From the NCBI RefSeq assembly GCF_000510645.1, contig NZ_KI783301.1, positions 3,586,102 to 3,650,101 on the forward strand: a DNA stretch of 64,000 nt, given 5' to 3'. The position numbers were made by a program, and so were the translations under genes. This stretch comes from Thermicanus aegyptius DSM 12793 (GTDB lineage Bacteria; Bacillota; Bacilli; Thermicanales; Thermicanaceae). The notes beneath the pieces are model-generated. The model worked only from the letters and a program-made list of their open reading frames with translations. It was not told where the DNA came from and searched no databases. Shown here in pieces: positions 1-11,127 of the stretch. How positions within the stretch are numbered: the first letter of the stretch is position 1; each line of letters opens with the position of its first letter.

Positions 1-128
1 CATGGGAAAGGGGAAGAAATTTTCTTGAGGGAAACCTCAGCGTTCCTTGAAAACCGGATACAGGCAAGAAGCGAAGAAAGCGGTGAAGGTTTGTGAAGCG
101 GGAGGAATCCTGAGAACACAAGCCGGGA
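1..128 (+). other. 16S-23S rRNA internal transcribed spacer (3' part)
   Basis: This lies directly before the 23S 5' end and has the usual spacer look (a CCTTGAAAACCGGATA-type stretch near 54). No tRNA gene is visible in the part present. The segment AAGCGAAG near 70-77 is complementary to CTTCGCTT just after the 23S (3111-3118), so the two could form the base of the RNase III processing stem. That pairing is inferred. Confidence 0.8.
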
Positions 129-3097
<2,969 letters not shown>

Positions 3098-3182
3098 TAG
3101 AGGAGCGATCTTCGCTTTTTCCTGATCCGGTTTTGAGGGAATGGAAAGTTCCCGAAAGAAGCCGAAAGGCGAAAGAGAGAAG

Positions 3183-3300
3183 TCTGGTGACGATGGCGAA
3201 GAGGACACACCCGTACCCATCCCGAACACGGAAGTTAAGCTCTTCAGCGCCGAGGGTACTTGGGGGGCGACCCCCTGGGAGAGTAGGACGTTGCCAGGCA
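3183..3300 (+). rRNA. rrf: 5S ribosomal RNA
   Basis: A typical 5S of about 117 nt. It begins TCTGGTGACGATGGCGAAGAG, carries the conserved CCCATCCCGAACACGGAAGTTAAGC-type core, and ends TTGCCAGGCA. The 5' TCTGG and 3' CCAGGC ends pair as the terminal helix. It sits 85 nt after the 23S, the normal arrangement, with a strong terminator directly behind it. Confidence 0.97.
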
Positions 3301-3305
3301 AAAAG

Positions 3306-3358
3306 AAAGACCGATGGTTCAATCCGATGATCATCTGGATTAGACCATCGGTCTTTTT
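3306..3358 (+). terminator. Intrinsic terminator of the rRNA operon
   Basis: Arms AAAGACCGATGGT (3306-3318) and ACCATCGGTCTTT (3344-3356) pair perfectly over 13 bp and are followed by a T-rich tail. The loop holds a second small palindrome (AATCC...GGATT around GATGATCATC), giving an unusually tall two-tier hairpin. Confidence 0.95.
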
Positions 3359-3524
3359 GTTTTTCACTACTATGGTTTTGCACACTTAAAAGAAGGGTGT
3401 TCATCCGGTTTCAAAAGGTACAAATGTGGATGGTTCCTCGTCTACATCTGGTACAAGAATCCCTTATACATGAAGGGAAATGAAATAAATATGATAGAAT
3501 AAGATTGAAAAAGAATGATTATGA

Positions 3525-3553
3525 TTGATTTTATGAAAGCGCTGTGATACACT
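3525..3553 (+). promoter_or_regulatory. Predicted sigma-A promoter of the fru operon
   Basis: -35 TTGATT (3525-3530), 17-bp spacer, -10 TACACT (3548-3553). Transcription would start near 3560, about 28 nt before fruR. The spacer carries the cre-like box listed separately. Confidence 0.6.
3534..3547 (+). promoter_or_regulatory. cre-like site (CcpA operator) in the fru promoter
   Basis: TGAAAGCGCTGTGA matches 13 of 14 positions of the catabolite-responsive element consensus TGWNANCGNTNWCA. It lies between the -35 and -10 boxes, where bound CcpA would block RNA polymerase. CcpA control is inferred; ccpA itself is not in the window. Confidence 0.6.
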
Positions 3554-3587
3554 TATACCATGAAGAGGACCAGAGGAGGTGAAATGA

Positions 3588-4343
3588 ATGCTGAGTGTCG
3601 ATCGGCAACAAATCATTTTCGATCAGATCCGACGAAAAGGTTCGGTGCGGATTTCCCAGCTCATGAAGTCGTTGGCGGCCTCGGAGTCGACGATTCGGAG
3701 AGATTTGGAAGAACTGGAGCGTCAGGGGTTGATCAAGCGGGTTCACGGAGGCGCCGTCCTGGTACAGCATATGGCAATTGAGGCTTCCAACTACGACAAA
3801 CAAGATTTGTTTGCAGAGGAGAAAGAACGTATTGGAAAATTTGCGGCATCTTTGGTAGAGGAACATTCGTCGATTCTCATTGACGCAGGGACTACGACGG
3901 CTGCGTTGGCAAGGGCTTTGAATACGCCCAATGTAAAGATTATCACCAACGCATTGAATATAGCTGAGATTCTTAGCTCGAAGAAATACACGGTATTAGC
4001 GGCAGGCGGTGTGATAAAGACGAATACGTATGCGATGGTTGGCGAAATAACGATCGAAACCATCCGGAATTTCCACGCGGACATCTGTTTTTTGGGAATG
4101 AACGGGATATCCGAGGAAACGGGATTGACCACACCGGACATGCAAGAAGCATGGGTAAAACGCGCCATGATGCGCGCGGCGGAAAAGGTTGTACTGCTTG
4201 CCGATAGTTCGAAGTTTGGGAAAACCACATTGACCCATGTCGGGGAAGTCGGCGAAGTGGATATCTTAGTTACAGACGAGGGATTGTCCGTTGAAGACCG
4301 CAATTGGTTGGAATCGAATGGTGTGACCGTCTTTTGTGTTTAA
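3588..4343 (+). CDS. fruR: DeoR-family transcriptional regulator of the fructose operon
   Basis: A 251-residue DeoR-family protein. Residues 21-50 form the N-terminal winged helix-turn-helix (RISQLMKSL...STIRRDLEELE), followed by the family's RVHGGAV segment. The rest is the sugar-phosphate-binding DeoR C-terminal domain, with IIDAGTTT-like phosphate-binding sequence around residues 95-105. The ATG at 3588 is chosen because AGGAGGT lies 7 nt upstream. It is first in an operon with fruK and fruA, so it probably represses that operon until fructose-1-phosphate binds, as described for FruR in Bacillus and Lactococcus. Ligand and operator are inferred. Codon choice here and in fruKA leans to TTG for Leu and CCG for Pro more than in the ribosomal genes downstream. 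Confidence 0.9.
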   Translation: MLSVDRQQIIFDQIRRKGSVRISQLMKSLAASESTIRRDLEELERQGLIKRVHGGAVLVQHMAIEASNYDKQDLFAEEKERIGKFAASLVEEHSSILIDAGTTTAALARALNTPNVKIITNALNIAEILSSKKYTVLAAGGVIKTNTYAMVGEITIETIRNFHADICFLGMNGISEETGLTTPDMQEAWVKRAMMRAAEKVVLLADSSKFGKTTLTHVGEVGEVDILVTDEGLSVEDRNWLESNGVTVFCV

Positions 4344-4441
4344 TCATCCATCGGTATGTGAGTAACGATCGAGTCACCATGCTGTCCCGATCTCTTTCGA
4401 TAAGCAGTTTGGGAAGATCAGCAACGCTAGGAGGAAAAGAA

Positions 4442-5392
4442 TTGAAGATCATCACCGTAACGGTCAATCCGGCATTGGATTTGACAGTATACACCGACTC
4501 GTTGCGTGTCGGTGATGTCCATGCTGTTTCTTTCATACGAAAAGACAGCGGCGGCAAAGGGATCAATGTATCCAAAGTGTTGCACCGTCTCGGGGTTTCC
4601 ACCATTGCGACCGGGTTTCTTGGCGGTTCCGTCGGACATTGGATTCGTTCCGACCTTTCCAGACAATCGATCCAACATCGTTTTTTGGAGATCGATGGGG
4701 AGACACGGACAAACGTCAAAATTATTACCCCGACGGAAGAGACCCAATTAAACGGAACGGGGGGCCTGATAACCAATCACGATCTGGACCGATTGATAGA
4801 ACAATTGCATTCGCTGGTGCAACCGGGGGATGCGGTCGTGATTGCCGGAAGTATTCCGGGCGATGCCGATTATACCATGTACCGAACCATCATTGAATCG
4901 TTTGGCAAGGCGGATGAGCGGAGCATATTCATCGCCCTTGACACTTCCGGTCAGGCATTGACGGAGGCGGTACAAGCAAGACCCAATTTTGTAAAACCAA
5001 ATGTTGAGGAATTGGAGCAATGGTGGGGGAGTCCACTTCGTTTGGAATCAGAGATTGCACACGCCGCACGCGAGTTAAGGTCCCAAGGGGGAGAGATCGT
5101 CTGTGTTTCGATGGGCGACAAAGGAACACTGTTGGTTACCTCCGAAGGTTTGTATCGGGCGATCCCGCCGGTCATTACGCCGAAGAGTACCATTGGCGCA
5201 GGAGATTCGATCGTTGCCGGTTTTGTCTCGCAATTTCACAAGAATAGGAAACCGCATGAGGCTCTTGTCTATGCCACCGCATGTGGCACTGCGACCGTCA
5301 TGCACGCCGGTTCTGAAGTCTGTACGAAGGAAGAAGCGGAAGCGATTTTGCCGCAAATTCAACTACATGTAATGGAGGGAGAAGAGAGATGA
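4442..5392 (+). CDS. fruK: 1-phosphofructokinase
   Basis: Phosphorylates fructose-1-phosphate to fructose-1,6-bisphosphate with ATP, feeding fructose taken up by FruA into glycolysis. It is a PfkB/ribokinase-fold protein of 316 residues: N-terminal MKIITVTVNPALDLT, the GGKG turn at 37-40, and the C-terminal GAGDS motif with the catalytic Asp at 255. The start is a TTG at 4442, 7 nt after AGGAGG. An in-frame ATG at 4304 would overlap the end of fruR and add residues unlike the family. The stop overlaps the fruA start (ATGA), which implies translational coupling. Confidence 0.95.
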   Translation: MKIITVTVNPALDLTVYTDSLRVGDVHAVSFIRKDSGGKGINVSKVLHRLGVSTIATGFLGGSVGHWIRSDLSRQSIQHRFLEIDGETRTNVKIITPTEETQLNGTGGLITNHDLDRLIEQLHSLVQPGDAVVIAGSIPGDADYTMYRTIIESFGKADERSIFIALDTSGQALTEAVQARPNFVKPNVEELEQWWGSPLRLESEIAHAARELRSQGGEIVCVSMGDKGTLLVTSEGLYRAIPPVITPKSTIGAGDSIVAGFVSQFHKNRKPHEALVYATACGTATVMHAGSEVCTKEEAEAILPQIQLHVMEGEER

Positions 5393-7275
5393 ATCTGTAT
5401 GATTTGCTCACACCGGGACGAATTATCCTCCATCTGAGAGGAACGGATAAAGAAGCCGTGTTCCATGAGTTGGCGGATGTTTTAGTTGAGGAAGGAATTG
5501 TTCTGGACAAACAAGGTTTTATGAAAGCGGTATTGGACCGGGAACGTCAAGGTACGACCGGAATCGGCGATGGGATTGCCATTCCGCATGGACGTTCGGC
5601 TTTTGTACGCAGGCCGGCTCTCGCATTGGGAGTAAGCCGTAGGGGTGTCGCTTTTGACTCACTCGACGGAAAACCGGTTCATCTCGTCTTTATGATAGCG
5701 GTACCTGATCAAGCGGACGAAGAACATTTGTACATTCTCGCCGAACTTTCGCGTATGTTGCTGCAAGAGGAAATTCGCAACGGGCTGATGGAAGCGGAAA
5801 CAAAACAGGAAATACTGGATATTCTCAGAAAACAGAGAAATGAGAATTCCGAAACCGAGAATCGGATGGGGGAACAGACGAAAAAATTGGTTGCGATTAC
5901 CGCTTGCCCGACTGGAATCGCTCACACGTATATGGCGGCGGAAGCTTTAGAAAAAGCGGCAAAGGAGTTAGGATACGCGATTCGTGTCGAAACACAGGGA
6001 TCGGTCGGCGCGGAGCACACATTAACGTCGGAAGAAATCGAAGAGGCGGACGCGGTCATCATCGCAGCCGACAAAAAGGTGGATTTGCAGCGATTCGCAA
6101 ACAAACGGGTGCTGGAAACGTCGGTCTCCTCGGCGATCAAAGATGCGAAACGTCTGATCGAAGCGGCTCTGCAGGCATCGGAGCGGCCTCCCTTGGAGTA
6201 TCAGGAACAAGTTCAGCGGGCTAAAGAACAGAAAAAAGATTCTATGCCCAACTTTTACAAACACTTGATGAACGGCGTATCCCACATGATTCCTCTGGTA
6301 ACGGCAGGGGGGTTGTTGATCGCCATTTCATTCGCGTTCGGGATAACGGCGTTTAATGATCCCTCATCGCCATATTATACGATCGCTAAGGCACTCATGG
6401 ACATCGGCGGAGGCTCCGCATTTGCGTTGATGGTACCGATTTTGTCCGGATTTATCGCGATGTCGATCGCCGATCGACCCGGTTTGGCGCCGGGATTGGT
6501 TGGAGGGATTCTGGCTTCCACTCTAGGAGCGGGCTTCCTAGGCGGAATTATCTCAGGATTTTTGGCAGGCTATGTAGCCAAATGGATTCGTGACGGTATC
6601 CGATTGCCGAAAAATCTGCAAGGCTTAATGCCGGTCTTGATCATTCCGTTTCTCGCGACCGCCATCGTCGGATTGGTAATGATTTTTATCATCGGTACGC
6701 CGGTTAAAGAAATGATGACGGGTTTAACCGATGGCTTGAAGAATATGGGAACGTCTGCCTCCGTCGGACTTGGATTGTTACTAGGGGCGATGATGGCTTC
6801 CGATATGGGGGGGCCGATCAATAAAGTGGCCTATACGTTTGCGACCGGTATGTTGGGCAGTCAAACCGATGCGGGTTACATGATCATGGCTGCAGTCATG
6901 GCGGCCGGGATGGTTCCACCGATCGGCATGGCGTTGTCGACGTGGATTGCGCCGAAAAAATACACGAAAGAGGAGCAGGAAGCGGGCAAGGCGGCTGCCG
7001 TGCTTGGAATTTCCTTCATTACGGAGGGGGCGATTCCGTTTGCGGCGCGCGATCCGTTCCGCGTCATCCCATCGATCGTGATCGGTTCGGCTGTAACGGG
7101 GGGATTGTCCATGTTGTTCCGGGCGACGCTTAGAGCACCGCATGGCGGAATTTTTGTCCTGGCGGTACCGAATGCGGTTGGCCACGTATTGCTATACGCG
7201 TTGGCGATTCTGATCGGTGCGGTCGTGACGGCGTTGATCGTCACATTTCTGAAAAAACCGGTCGATCAAGCGTAA
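5389..7275 (+). CDS. fruA: PTS fructose transporter, EIIABC
   Basis: A membrane permease that imports fructose while phosphorylating it to fructose-1-phosphate, using the PTS phosphate chain. Domain order in 628 residues: EIIA (about 1-145) with the phospho-acceptor His67 in IPHGR, EIIB (about 165-265) with Cys173 in ACPTGIAHT, then a multi-span EIIC (about 285-620). The order and length match Bacillus FruA; there is no fused HPr domain. The gene overlaps fruK by 4 nt and closes the operon, with a terminator 54 nt downstream. Confidence 0.96.
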   Translation: MNLYDLLTPGRIILHLRGTDKEAVFHELADVLVEEGIVLDKQGFMKAVLDRERQGTTGIGDGIAIPHGRSAFVRRPALALGVSRRGVAFDSLDGKPVHLVFMIAVPDQADEEHLYILAELSRMLLQEEIRNGLMEAETKQEILDILRKQRNENSETENRMGEQTKKLVAITACPTGIAHTYMAAEALEKAAKELGYAIRVETQGSVGAEHTLTSEEIEEADAVIIAADKKVDLQRFANKRVLETSVSSAIKDAKRLIEAALQASERPPLEYQEQVQRAKEQKKDSMPNFYKHLMNGVSHMIPLVTAGGLLIAISFAFGITAFNDPSSPYYTIAKALMDIGGGSAFALMVPILSGFIAMSIADRPGLAPGLVGGILASTLGAGFLGGIISGFLAGYVAKWIRDGIRLPKNLQGLMPVLIIPFLATAIVGLVMIFIIGTPVKEMMTGLTDGLKNMGTSASVGLGLLLGAMMASDMGGPINKVAYTFATGMLGSQTDAGYMIMAAVMAAGMVPPIGMALSTWIAPKKYTKEEQEAGKAAAVLGISFITEGAIPFAARDPFRVIPSIVIGSAVTGGLSMLFRATLRAPHGGIFVLAVPNAVGHVLLYALAILIGAVVTALIVTFLKKPVDQA

Positions 7276-7328
7276 ACGTAGGACGAACTTGCCCAATGAG
7301 TGAATCACGATGGGAGAGGAAGGGTCAT

Positions 7329-7370
7329 AAGCTTCTGATGCGAGAATGAGTCGTGTCAGAAGCTTTTTTT
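7329..7370 (+). terminator. Intrinsic terminator of the fru operon
   Basis: Perfect 10-bp stem AAGCTTCTGA (7329-7338) / TCAGAAGCTT (7356-7365), followed by a run of T. Confidence 0.93.
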
Positions 7371-7499
7371 ATCAACGGGGTTTTCCGTTATACCAATACA
7401 TGGCGAGGGGGATAAAAGGAGGATTTTGTACGCGAACAAGAGAATGAAAAAAGGAGAGAATGAATAGAAGAAAGGAAAAGAGAAGAAAGGAAGAAGAAG

Positions 7500-8096
7500 A
7501 TGCTCTTCGTACGACATGAATCTCTTCCCCTGTACATCAAAAGGTACCCTATAAGCGCCCTTTTTATCGGAATGGTGTTACTTTCCATGCTCGTAAAAGA
7601 GATCCTTTTAACCATCGGTTATGGATGGGTCGTCGATCTCGCCGTCCTGTCCCCTTCCCATGTGGTAGAGGGAGAGGTCTGGAGGCTAATCACCTATGTT
7701 TTCCTCCATAATGGCATGTTTCACCTCTTATTTAATCTTTTTTTCTTTTATCTCTTTGCTCCACCTTTAGAACGGATCTATGGCAAGGTAGGTTTCATTT
7801 TTATCCTCCTCGTGACCGCGTTGACCGGATCGCTCACGATTCTTTTCTTCGATCCCGCTCCAACCATTGGGGCATCGGGGATCGATTTTGGACTGATGGG
7901 AGTTTATTTTCATTTTATCGTTCGGAAAAAACGATTCCTTGATGAGTCATCTAAGCAAACGGTTCTTGTGTTCTTAGTCATCGGTTTTCTCTCTTCCGTT
8001 TTCATCCCCAATATCAGCATTATGGGCCACCTTGGAGGTTTTATCGGAGGTTACCTCATCCCTTTTTTGCTCAAGAGTCGAAGAAGTATCGCCTAG
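7500..8096 (+). CDS. Rhomboid-family intramembrane serine protease
   Basis: A 198-residue membrane protein with about six hydrophobic spans and all rhomboid hallmarks: HNGMFHLLFN (His70, His75, Asn79) in the second span region, the catalytic serine in GASG (Ser126), and the catalytic His177 in MGHLGGF. It would cut transmembrane substrates inside the membrane. Size resembles the short bacterial rhomboids such as B. subtilis YdcA rather than the longer GluP. The start is the ATG at 7500; the upstream region is almost entirely purine, so the ribosome binding site (AAAGGAAG) is not sharply defined. It stands alone between the fru operon and a HAD gene; its substrate is unknown. Confidence 0.9.
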   Translation: MLFVRHESLPLYIKRYPISALFIGMVLLSMLVKEILLTIGYGWVVDLAVLSPSHVVEGEVWRLITYVFLHNGMFHLLFNLFFFYLFAPPLERIYGKVGFIFILLVTALTGSLTILFFDPAPTIGASGIDFGLMGVYFHFIVRKKRFLDESSKQTVLVFLVIGFLSSVFIPNISIMGHLGGFIGGYLIPFLLKSRRSIA

Positions 8097-8157
8097 TAAG
8101 GCTCCGGAGGGTATGGTACAATGATAGGGATCGCAAAAGAAAGATAGGTGGCATCAT

Positions 8158-8811
8158 TTGAAACAAACGGTTATTTTTGATATGGATGGGACCTTATTTC
8201 AAACAGAGCCTGTTGCATTGGCTGCATTTCGTCACACCTTTGAAAAATTAATACGAGAAGGGCTTTATTATGGGAATATCCCACCCGATTCCCTCATGCT
8301 GACGCAACTTGGGAAAACCATGGATGAAATGTGGAAAACCTTGCTGCCCGATTGCAGCGTGGAAGTTCATCGGTTGGCGGACGGATGGATGTTTGAATAT
8401 GAGCGGGAGCTTATTTTCTCCCGTTATGGAAAGTTATACCCAGGGGTGGAGGAAACCGTAAAGGAACTGTATCAAAGGGGGTATTCTCTTTTTATTGCGA
8501 GCAACGGCCGTCCCGACTACGTAGAGGCGATTTTAAACACCTTTGAAATACGCCCTTTTTTTACAGATCTTTATACGGCGGGGAAGTATAAGACAAAGAC
8601 CAAAGCGGATCTGGTCCATCTTTTGCTGAAGAATTATCCTGCAGAAAGAGGGTTTATGGTAGGGGATCGCCTCTCCGATGTGGAAGCAGGGAAGAAGAAT
8701 GGACTGATCGTGATTGGTTGTGTTTTTGGCTATGCGGACCCGCGAGAATTGGCCGATGCCGATTATGTGATTTCTTCTATGAAAGAATTAATCCCCTTGG
8801 TGACCCGTTAA
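8158..8811 (+). CDS. HAD-superfamily hydrolase (phosphatase)
   Basis: A 217-residue HAD phosphatase with motif I DMDGT (nucleophile Asp8, acid/base Asp10), motif II in IASNG (Ser115), Lys in the KYKTKTK segment (143-149), and motif IV GDRLSD (169-174). A helical cap lies between motifs I and II. This resembles the phosphoglycolate phosphatase / beta-phosphoglucomutase branch, but the substrate cannot be told from sequence. The start is TTG at 8158 with AGGTGG upstream. A possible extended -10 (TGGTACAAT, 8114-8122) lies just before it, so it may have its own promoter. A terminator follows. Confidence 0.85.
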   Translation: MKQTVIFDMDGTLFQTEPVALAAFRHTFEKLIREGLYYGNIPPDSLMLTQLGKTMDEMWKTLLPDCSVEVHRLADGWMFEYERELIFSRYGKLYPGVEETVKELYQRGYSLFIASNGRPDYVEAILNTFEIRPFFTDLYTAGKYKTKTKADLVHLLLKNYPAERGFMVGDRLSDVEAGKKNGLIVIGCVFGYADPRELADADYVISSMKELIPLVTR

Positions 8812-8905
8812 AACATTTCGTAAGAAACCTCACTTCAAACCGAACCATGATCGATCGTACGGTTGTAATCGATCGAAAAAATCCGGATTAGATCCTAAGG
8901 GAGAC

Positions 8906-8937
8906 CCTCTCCGAATAAAAGAGAGGCTTTTTTTTTA
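8906..8937 (+). terminator. Intrinsic terminator after the HAD hydrolase
   Basis: Stem CCTCTC (8906-8911) / GAGAGG (8921-8926) followed by C and a run of ten T. It separates the HAD gene from the ctsR promoter. Confidence 0.8.
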
Positions 8938-8956
8938 TACTTTTGGATAGAACCTA

Positions 8957-8984
8957 TTGCAAAATCCTTGAATTGGAGTATACT
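8957..8984 (+). promoter_or_regulatory. Predicted sigma-A promoter of the ctsR operon
   Basis: -35 TTGCAA (8957-8962), 16-bp spacer, -10 TATACT (8979-8984). A TATAAT directly after (8984-8989) is an alternative -10. The CtsR operator covers the predicted start point. Confidence 0.6.
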
Positions 8985-8990
8985 ATAATT

Positions 8991-9007
8991 AGTCAAAGAT
9001 AGTCAAA
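8991..9007 (+). promoter_or_regulatory. CtsR operator
   Basis: AGTCAAA-GAT-AGTCAAA is an exact match to the CtsR heptad direct repeat RGTCAAA-NAN-RGTCAAA. It lies immediately after the -10 box, so CtsR would repress its own operon until heat or stress releases it. Confidence 0.93.
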
Positions 9008-9033
9008 GTCAGAACGAGTTTGGAGGTGGTTCT

Positions 9034-9513
9034 TTGAAAAATATTACCAACATCATCGAAGAATACCTTAAACAGATTCTGATGAAGAGTAACACCGGTT
9101 TTATCGAAATCCAACGAAGTCAATTGGCAGAGGAATTTAACTGCGTTCCGTCCCAGATCAACTATGTGATTACCACGCGCTTTACCCTGGAAAAGGGATA
9201 CATGGTGGAGAGCAAGCGGGGCGGGGGGGGGTTTATCCGGATCCGTAAACTAAGCACTGAAGATAAAGATCAATTGTTAATGGAGACTTTTTCGCTCGTC
9301 GGCGAGGAAATAAGTCAAGTCGGGGCGGAAGGCATTTTGGAACGATTGTTGGAGGAGGGTTTTATCACCCGGAGGGAGATGGAAATGATTAAGGGAATGG
9401 TATCCCGTAATGTTTTAAGACTACCCACGTCGGTTCGAGATGAGATCCGTGCTCGACTGATGAAAACCGTCATCGCCACGCTGATTCGTTTTAAGGATGG
9501 TGAAGAGGAATGA
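9034..9513 (+). CDS. ctsR: Transcriptional repressor of class III stress genes
   Basis: CtsR, 159 residues, the dimeric repressor of clp genes. The N-terminal half has the winged HTH (ELAEEFNCVPSQINYVITTRF-like, about 27-50) and the glycine-rich wing RGGGGFI that senses heat in the family. The start is TTG at 9034 with GGAGGTGG 4 nt upstream; the family also starts with the KNITNIIEEYLK segment seen here. It overlaps mcsA by 4 nt (ATGA). Autoregulation through the operator at 8991 is expected. Confidence 0.97.
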   Translation: MKNITNIIEEYLKQILMKSNTGFIEIQRSQLAEEFNCVPSQINYVITTRFTLEKGYMVESKRGGGGFIRIRKLSTEDKDQLLMETFSLVGEEISQVGAEGILERLLEEGFITRREMEMIKGMVSRNVLRLPTSVRDEIRARLMKTVIATLIRFKDGEEE

Positions 9514-10019
9514 TCTGCCAACAATGTGGAGTAAGGCCGGCCACTTTCCATTTCACAAAGATCGTCAACGGCCAGAAAACAGAGATGCATTTATGCGAAA
9601 TATGCGCCAGAGAGAGGGGCGAAATGATGCCGGGCAATCCGGACGCCTTTTCGATCCATAATCTCCTCTCCGGCCTTCTATCTTACAACCAACCCCATGC
9701 CAGCCAGGTAACATCGAGGCCTCTTCAGTGCCCCACTTGTGGGCTAACCTATCAGCAGTTTACCCAGAGCGGCCGTTTTGGGTGCAGCGGATGTTATCAT
9801 GCCTTTGAGGAACAGCTGGAACCTCTCTTCCGCCGCGTTCACGGAAATACGATACACCGGGGGAAGGTTCCTCGGAGATCGGAGCATAAATTAGGTTTAA
9901 AGAGGAAATTGGAGGATTTGAAGAGATTGTTGGCAAGGAAGGTGGAACGGGAGGAATTTGAAGAAGCGGCCAAAATAAGAGACCAAATCCGTGAATTGGA
10001 AAGCCAGTCCAACGAGTGA
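9510..10019 (+). CDS. mcsA: McsA, activator of the McsB arginine kinase
   Basis: 169 residues. Two zinc-binding clusters are visible: Cys3/Cys6 with Cys29/Cys32, and Cys74/Cys77 with Cys92/Cys95. A C-terminal UVR domain (about 131-166) resembles the McsA/UvrB type. McsA activates McsB and takes part in CtsR release and in marking proteins for ClpCP. Start and stop overlap ctsR and nearly abut mcsB, so the four genes ctsR-mcsA-mcsB-clpC form one unit as in B. subtilis. Confidence 0.96.
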   Translation: MICQQCGVRPATFHFTKIVNGQKTEMHLCEICARERGEMMPGNPDAFSIHNLLSGLLSYNQPHASQVTSRPLQCPTCGLTYQQFTQSGRFGCSGCYHAFEEQLEPLFRRVHGNTIHRGKVPRRSEHKLGLKRKLEDLKRLLARKVEREEFEEAAKIRDQIRELESQSNE

Positions 10020-10032
10020 GGGAGGGAGTAAA

Positions 10033-11100
10033 TTGTCCGTTGATAAATTCATCCAAAAACCTTTAAGTGAAAACATGAAACAGGAGGCCCCTGATCATGA
10101 TATTGTGATGAGTACCCGCGTCAGGCTTGCCCGGAATCTGAAGGATCTTCCTTTCCAACTTTTAATCACGGATTCACAGGCGGAGGAAGTGATCAAGAGG
10201 ATGGAAGAGACCTTAAGAAGGAAGCCTCCCGCCTTTATTAAGTCTCTCGAGTTAATTCGCATTGATCCGCTTTCTCCGCTGGAGAGAAAGGTGCTGGTGG
10301 AAAAACATTTAATCAGCCCGTTTTTGGCCGAGGAGGCGAGGAAGGGTGCGGTTATCCTCAGTGATAATGAAGAGGTTAGCATCATGCTTAATGAAGAGGA
10401 TCATATCCGAATTCAAACTTTATTGCCCGGATTTCAATTAGAGGAAGCTTGGGAACATGCGAATCTGATCGACGACTGGATTGAAGAGGAGATGGATTAC
10501 GCTTTTGATGATCGGAGAGGGTACTTAACCAGCTGCCCTACCAATACGGGGGCCGGGATCAGAGCTTCCGTTATGCTTCATCTTCCCGCCCTGGTCATGA
10601 CGAAACAGATTAACCGGATCTTAGGAGCTGTGAATCAGGTAGGCCTCGTAGTCCGTGGGGTTTATGGGGAAGGAAGCGAAGCTCAAGGGAATTTGTTTCA
10701 GATATCGAATCAGATCACACTCGGTTTAGCGGAAGAGGAGATCATTGATAACTTACGAGGTGTGGTTCGCCAAATAATTGATCATGAACGGGCGGCCCGG
10801 GAGATGCTTAAGAATTCGATGCCCCTTCAGCTTGCGGATCGAATTTACCGCAGCTTTGGACTCCTTCGCTATGCGCGAAGCATGGAGACGAAGGAAGCCA
10901 CCTCTCTTTTGTCGGACGTTCTTTTAGGGGTAGACTTAGGATTGATTGAAGGAATTCCATCCGCAGAATTGAATGAACTCTGGGTGATGATACAACCCGG
11001 CTACGTTCAGACGTATTTTGCCCAACCCATGACGGCAGAAGAGAGAGATGAAAAGAGGGCTACGTTAATCCGTGAACAATTGCAAAAATATTTTATTTAA
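10033..11100 (+). CDS. mcsB: Protein-arginine kinase
   Basis: McsB phosphorylates arginines on proteins, including CtsR; phosphoarginine is the degradation tag recognised by ClpC. It has the phosphagen-kinase catalytic fold with STRVRLARN (27-35), SCPTNTGAG with Cys168, and RGVYGEGSEA near residue 210. The TTG at 10033 is chosen because GGAGGGAG lies just upstream and the resulting 355 residues match the family (B. subtilis about 363). An earlier in-frame ATG at 9991 would run into the end of mcsA. Confidence 0.96.
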   Translation: MSVDKFIQKPLSENMKQEAPDHDIVMSTRVRLARNLKDLPFQLLITDSQAEEVIKRMEETLRRKPPAFIKSLELIRIDPLSPLERKVLVEKHLISPFLAEEARKGAVILSDNEEVSIMLNEEDHIRIQTLLPGFQLEEAWEHANLIDDWIEEEMDYAFDDRRGYLTSCPTNTGAGIRASVMLHLPALVMTKQINRILGAVNQVGLVVRGVYGEGSEAQGNLFQISNQITLGLAEEEIIDNLRGVVRQIIDHERAAREMLKNSMPLQLADRIYRSFGLLRYARSMETKEATSLLSDVLLGVDLGLIEGIPSAELNELWVMIQPGYVQTYFAQPMTAEERDEKRATLIREQLQKYFI

Positions 11101-11127
11101 AACAACCGATCCTGGAGGTGTTAAAAA

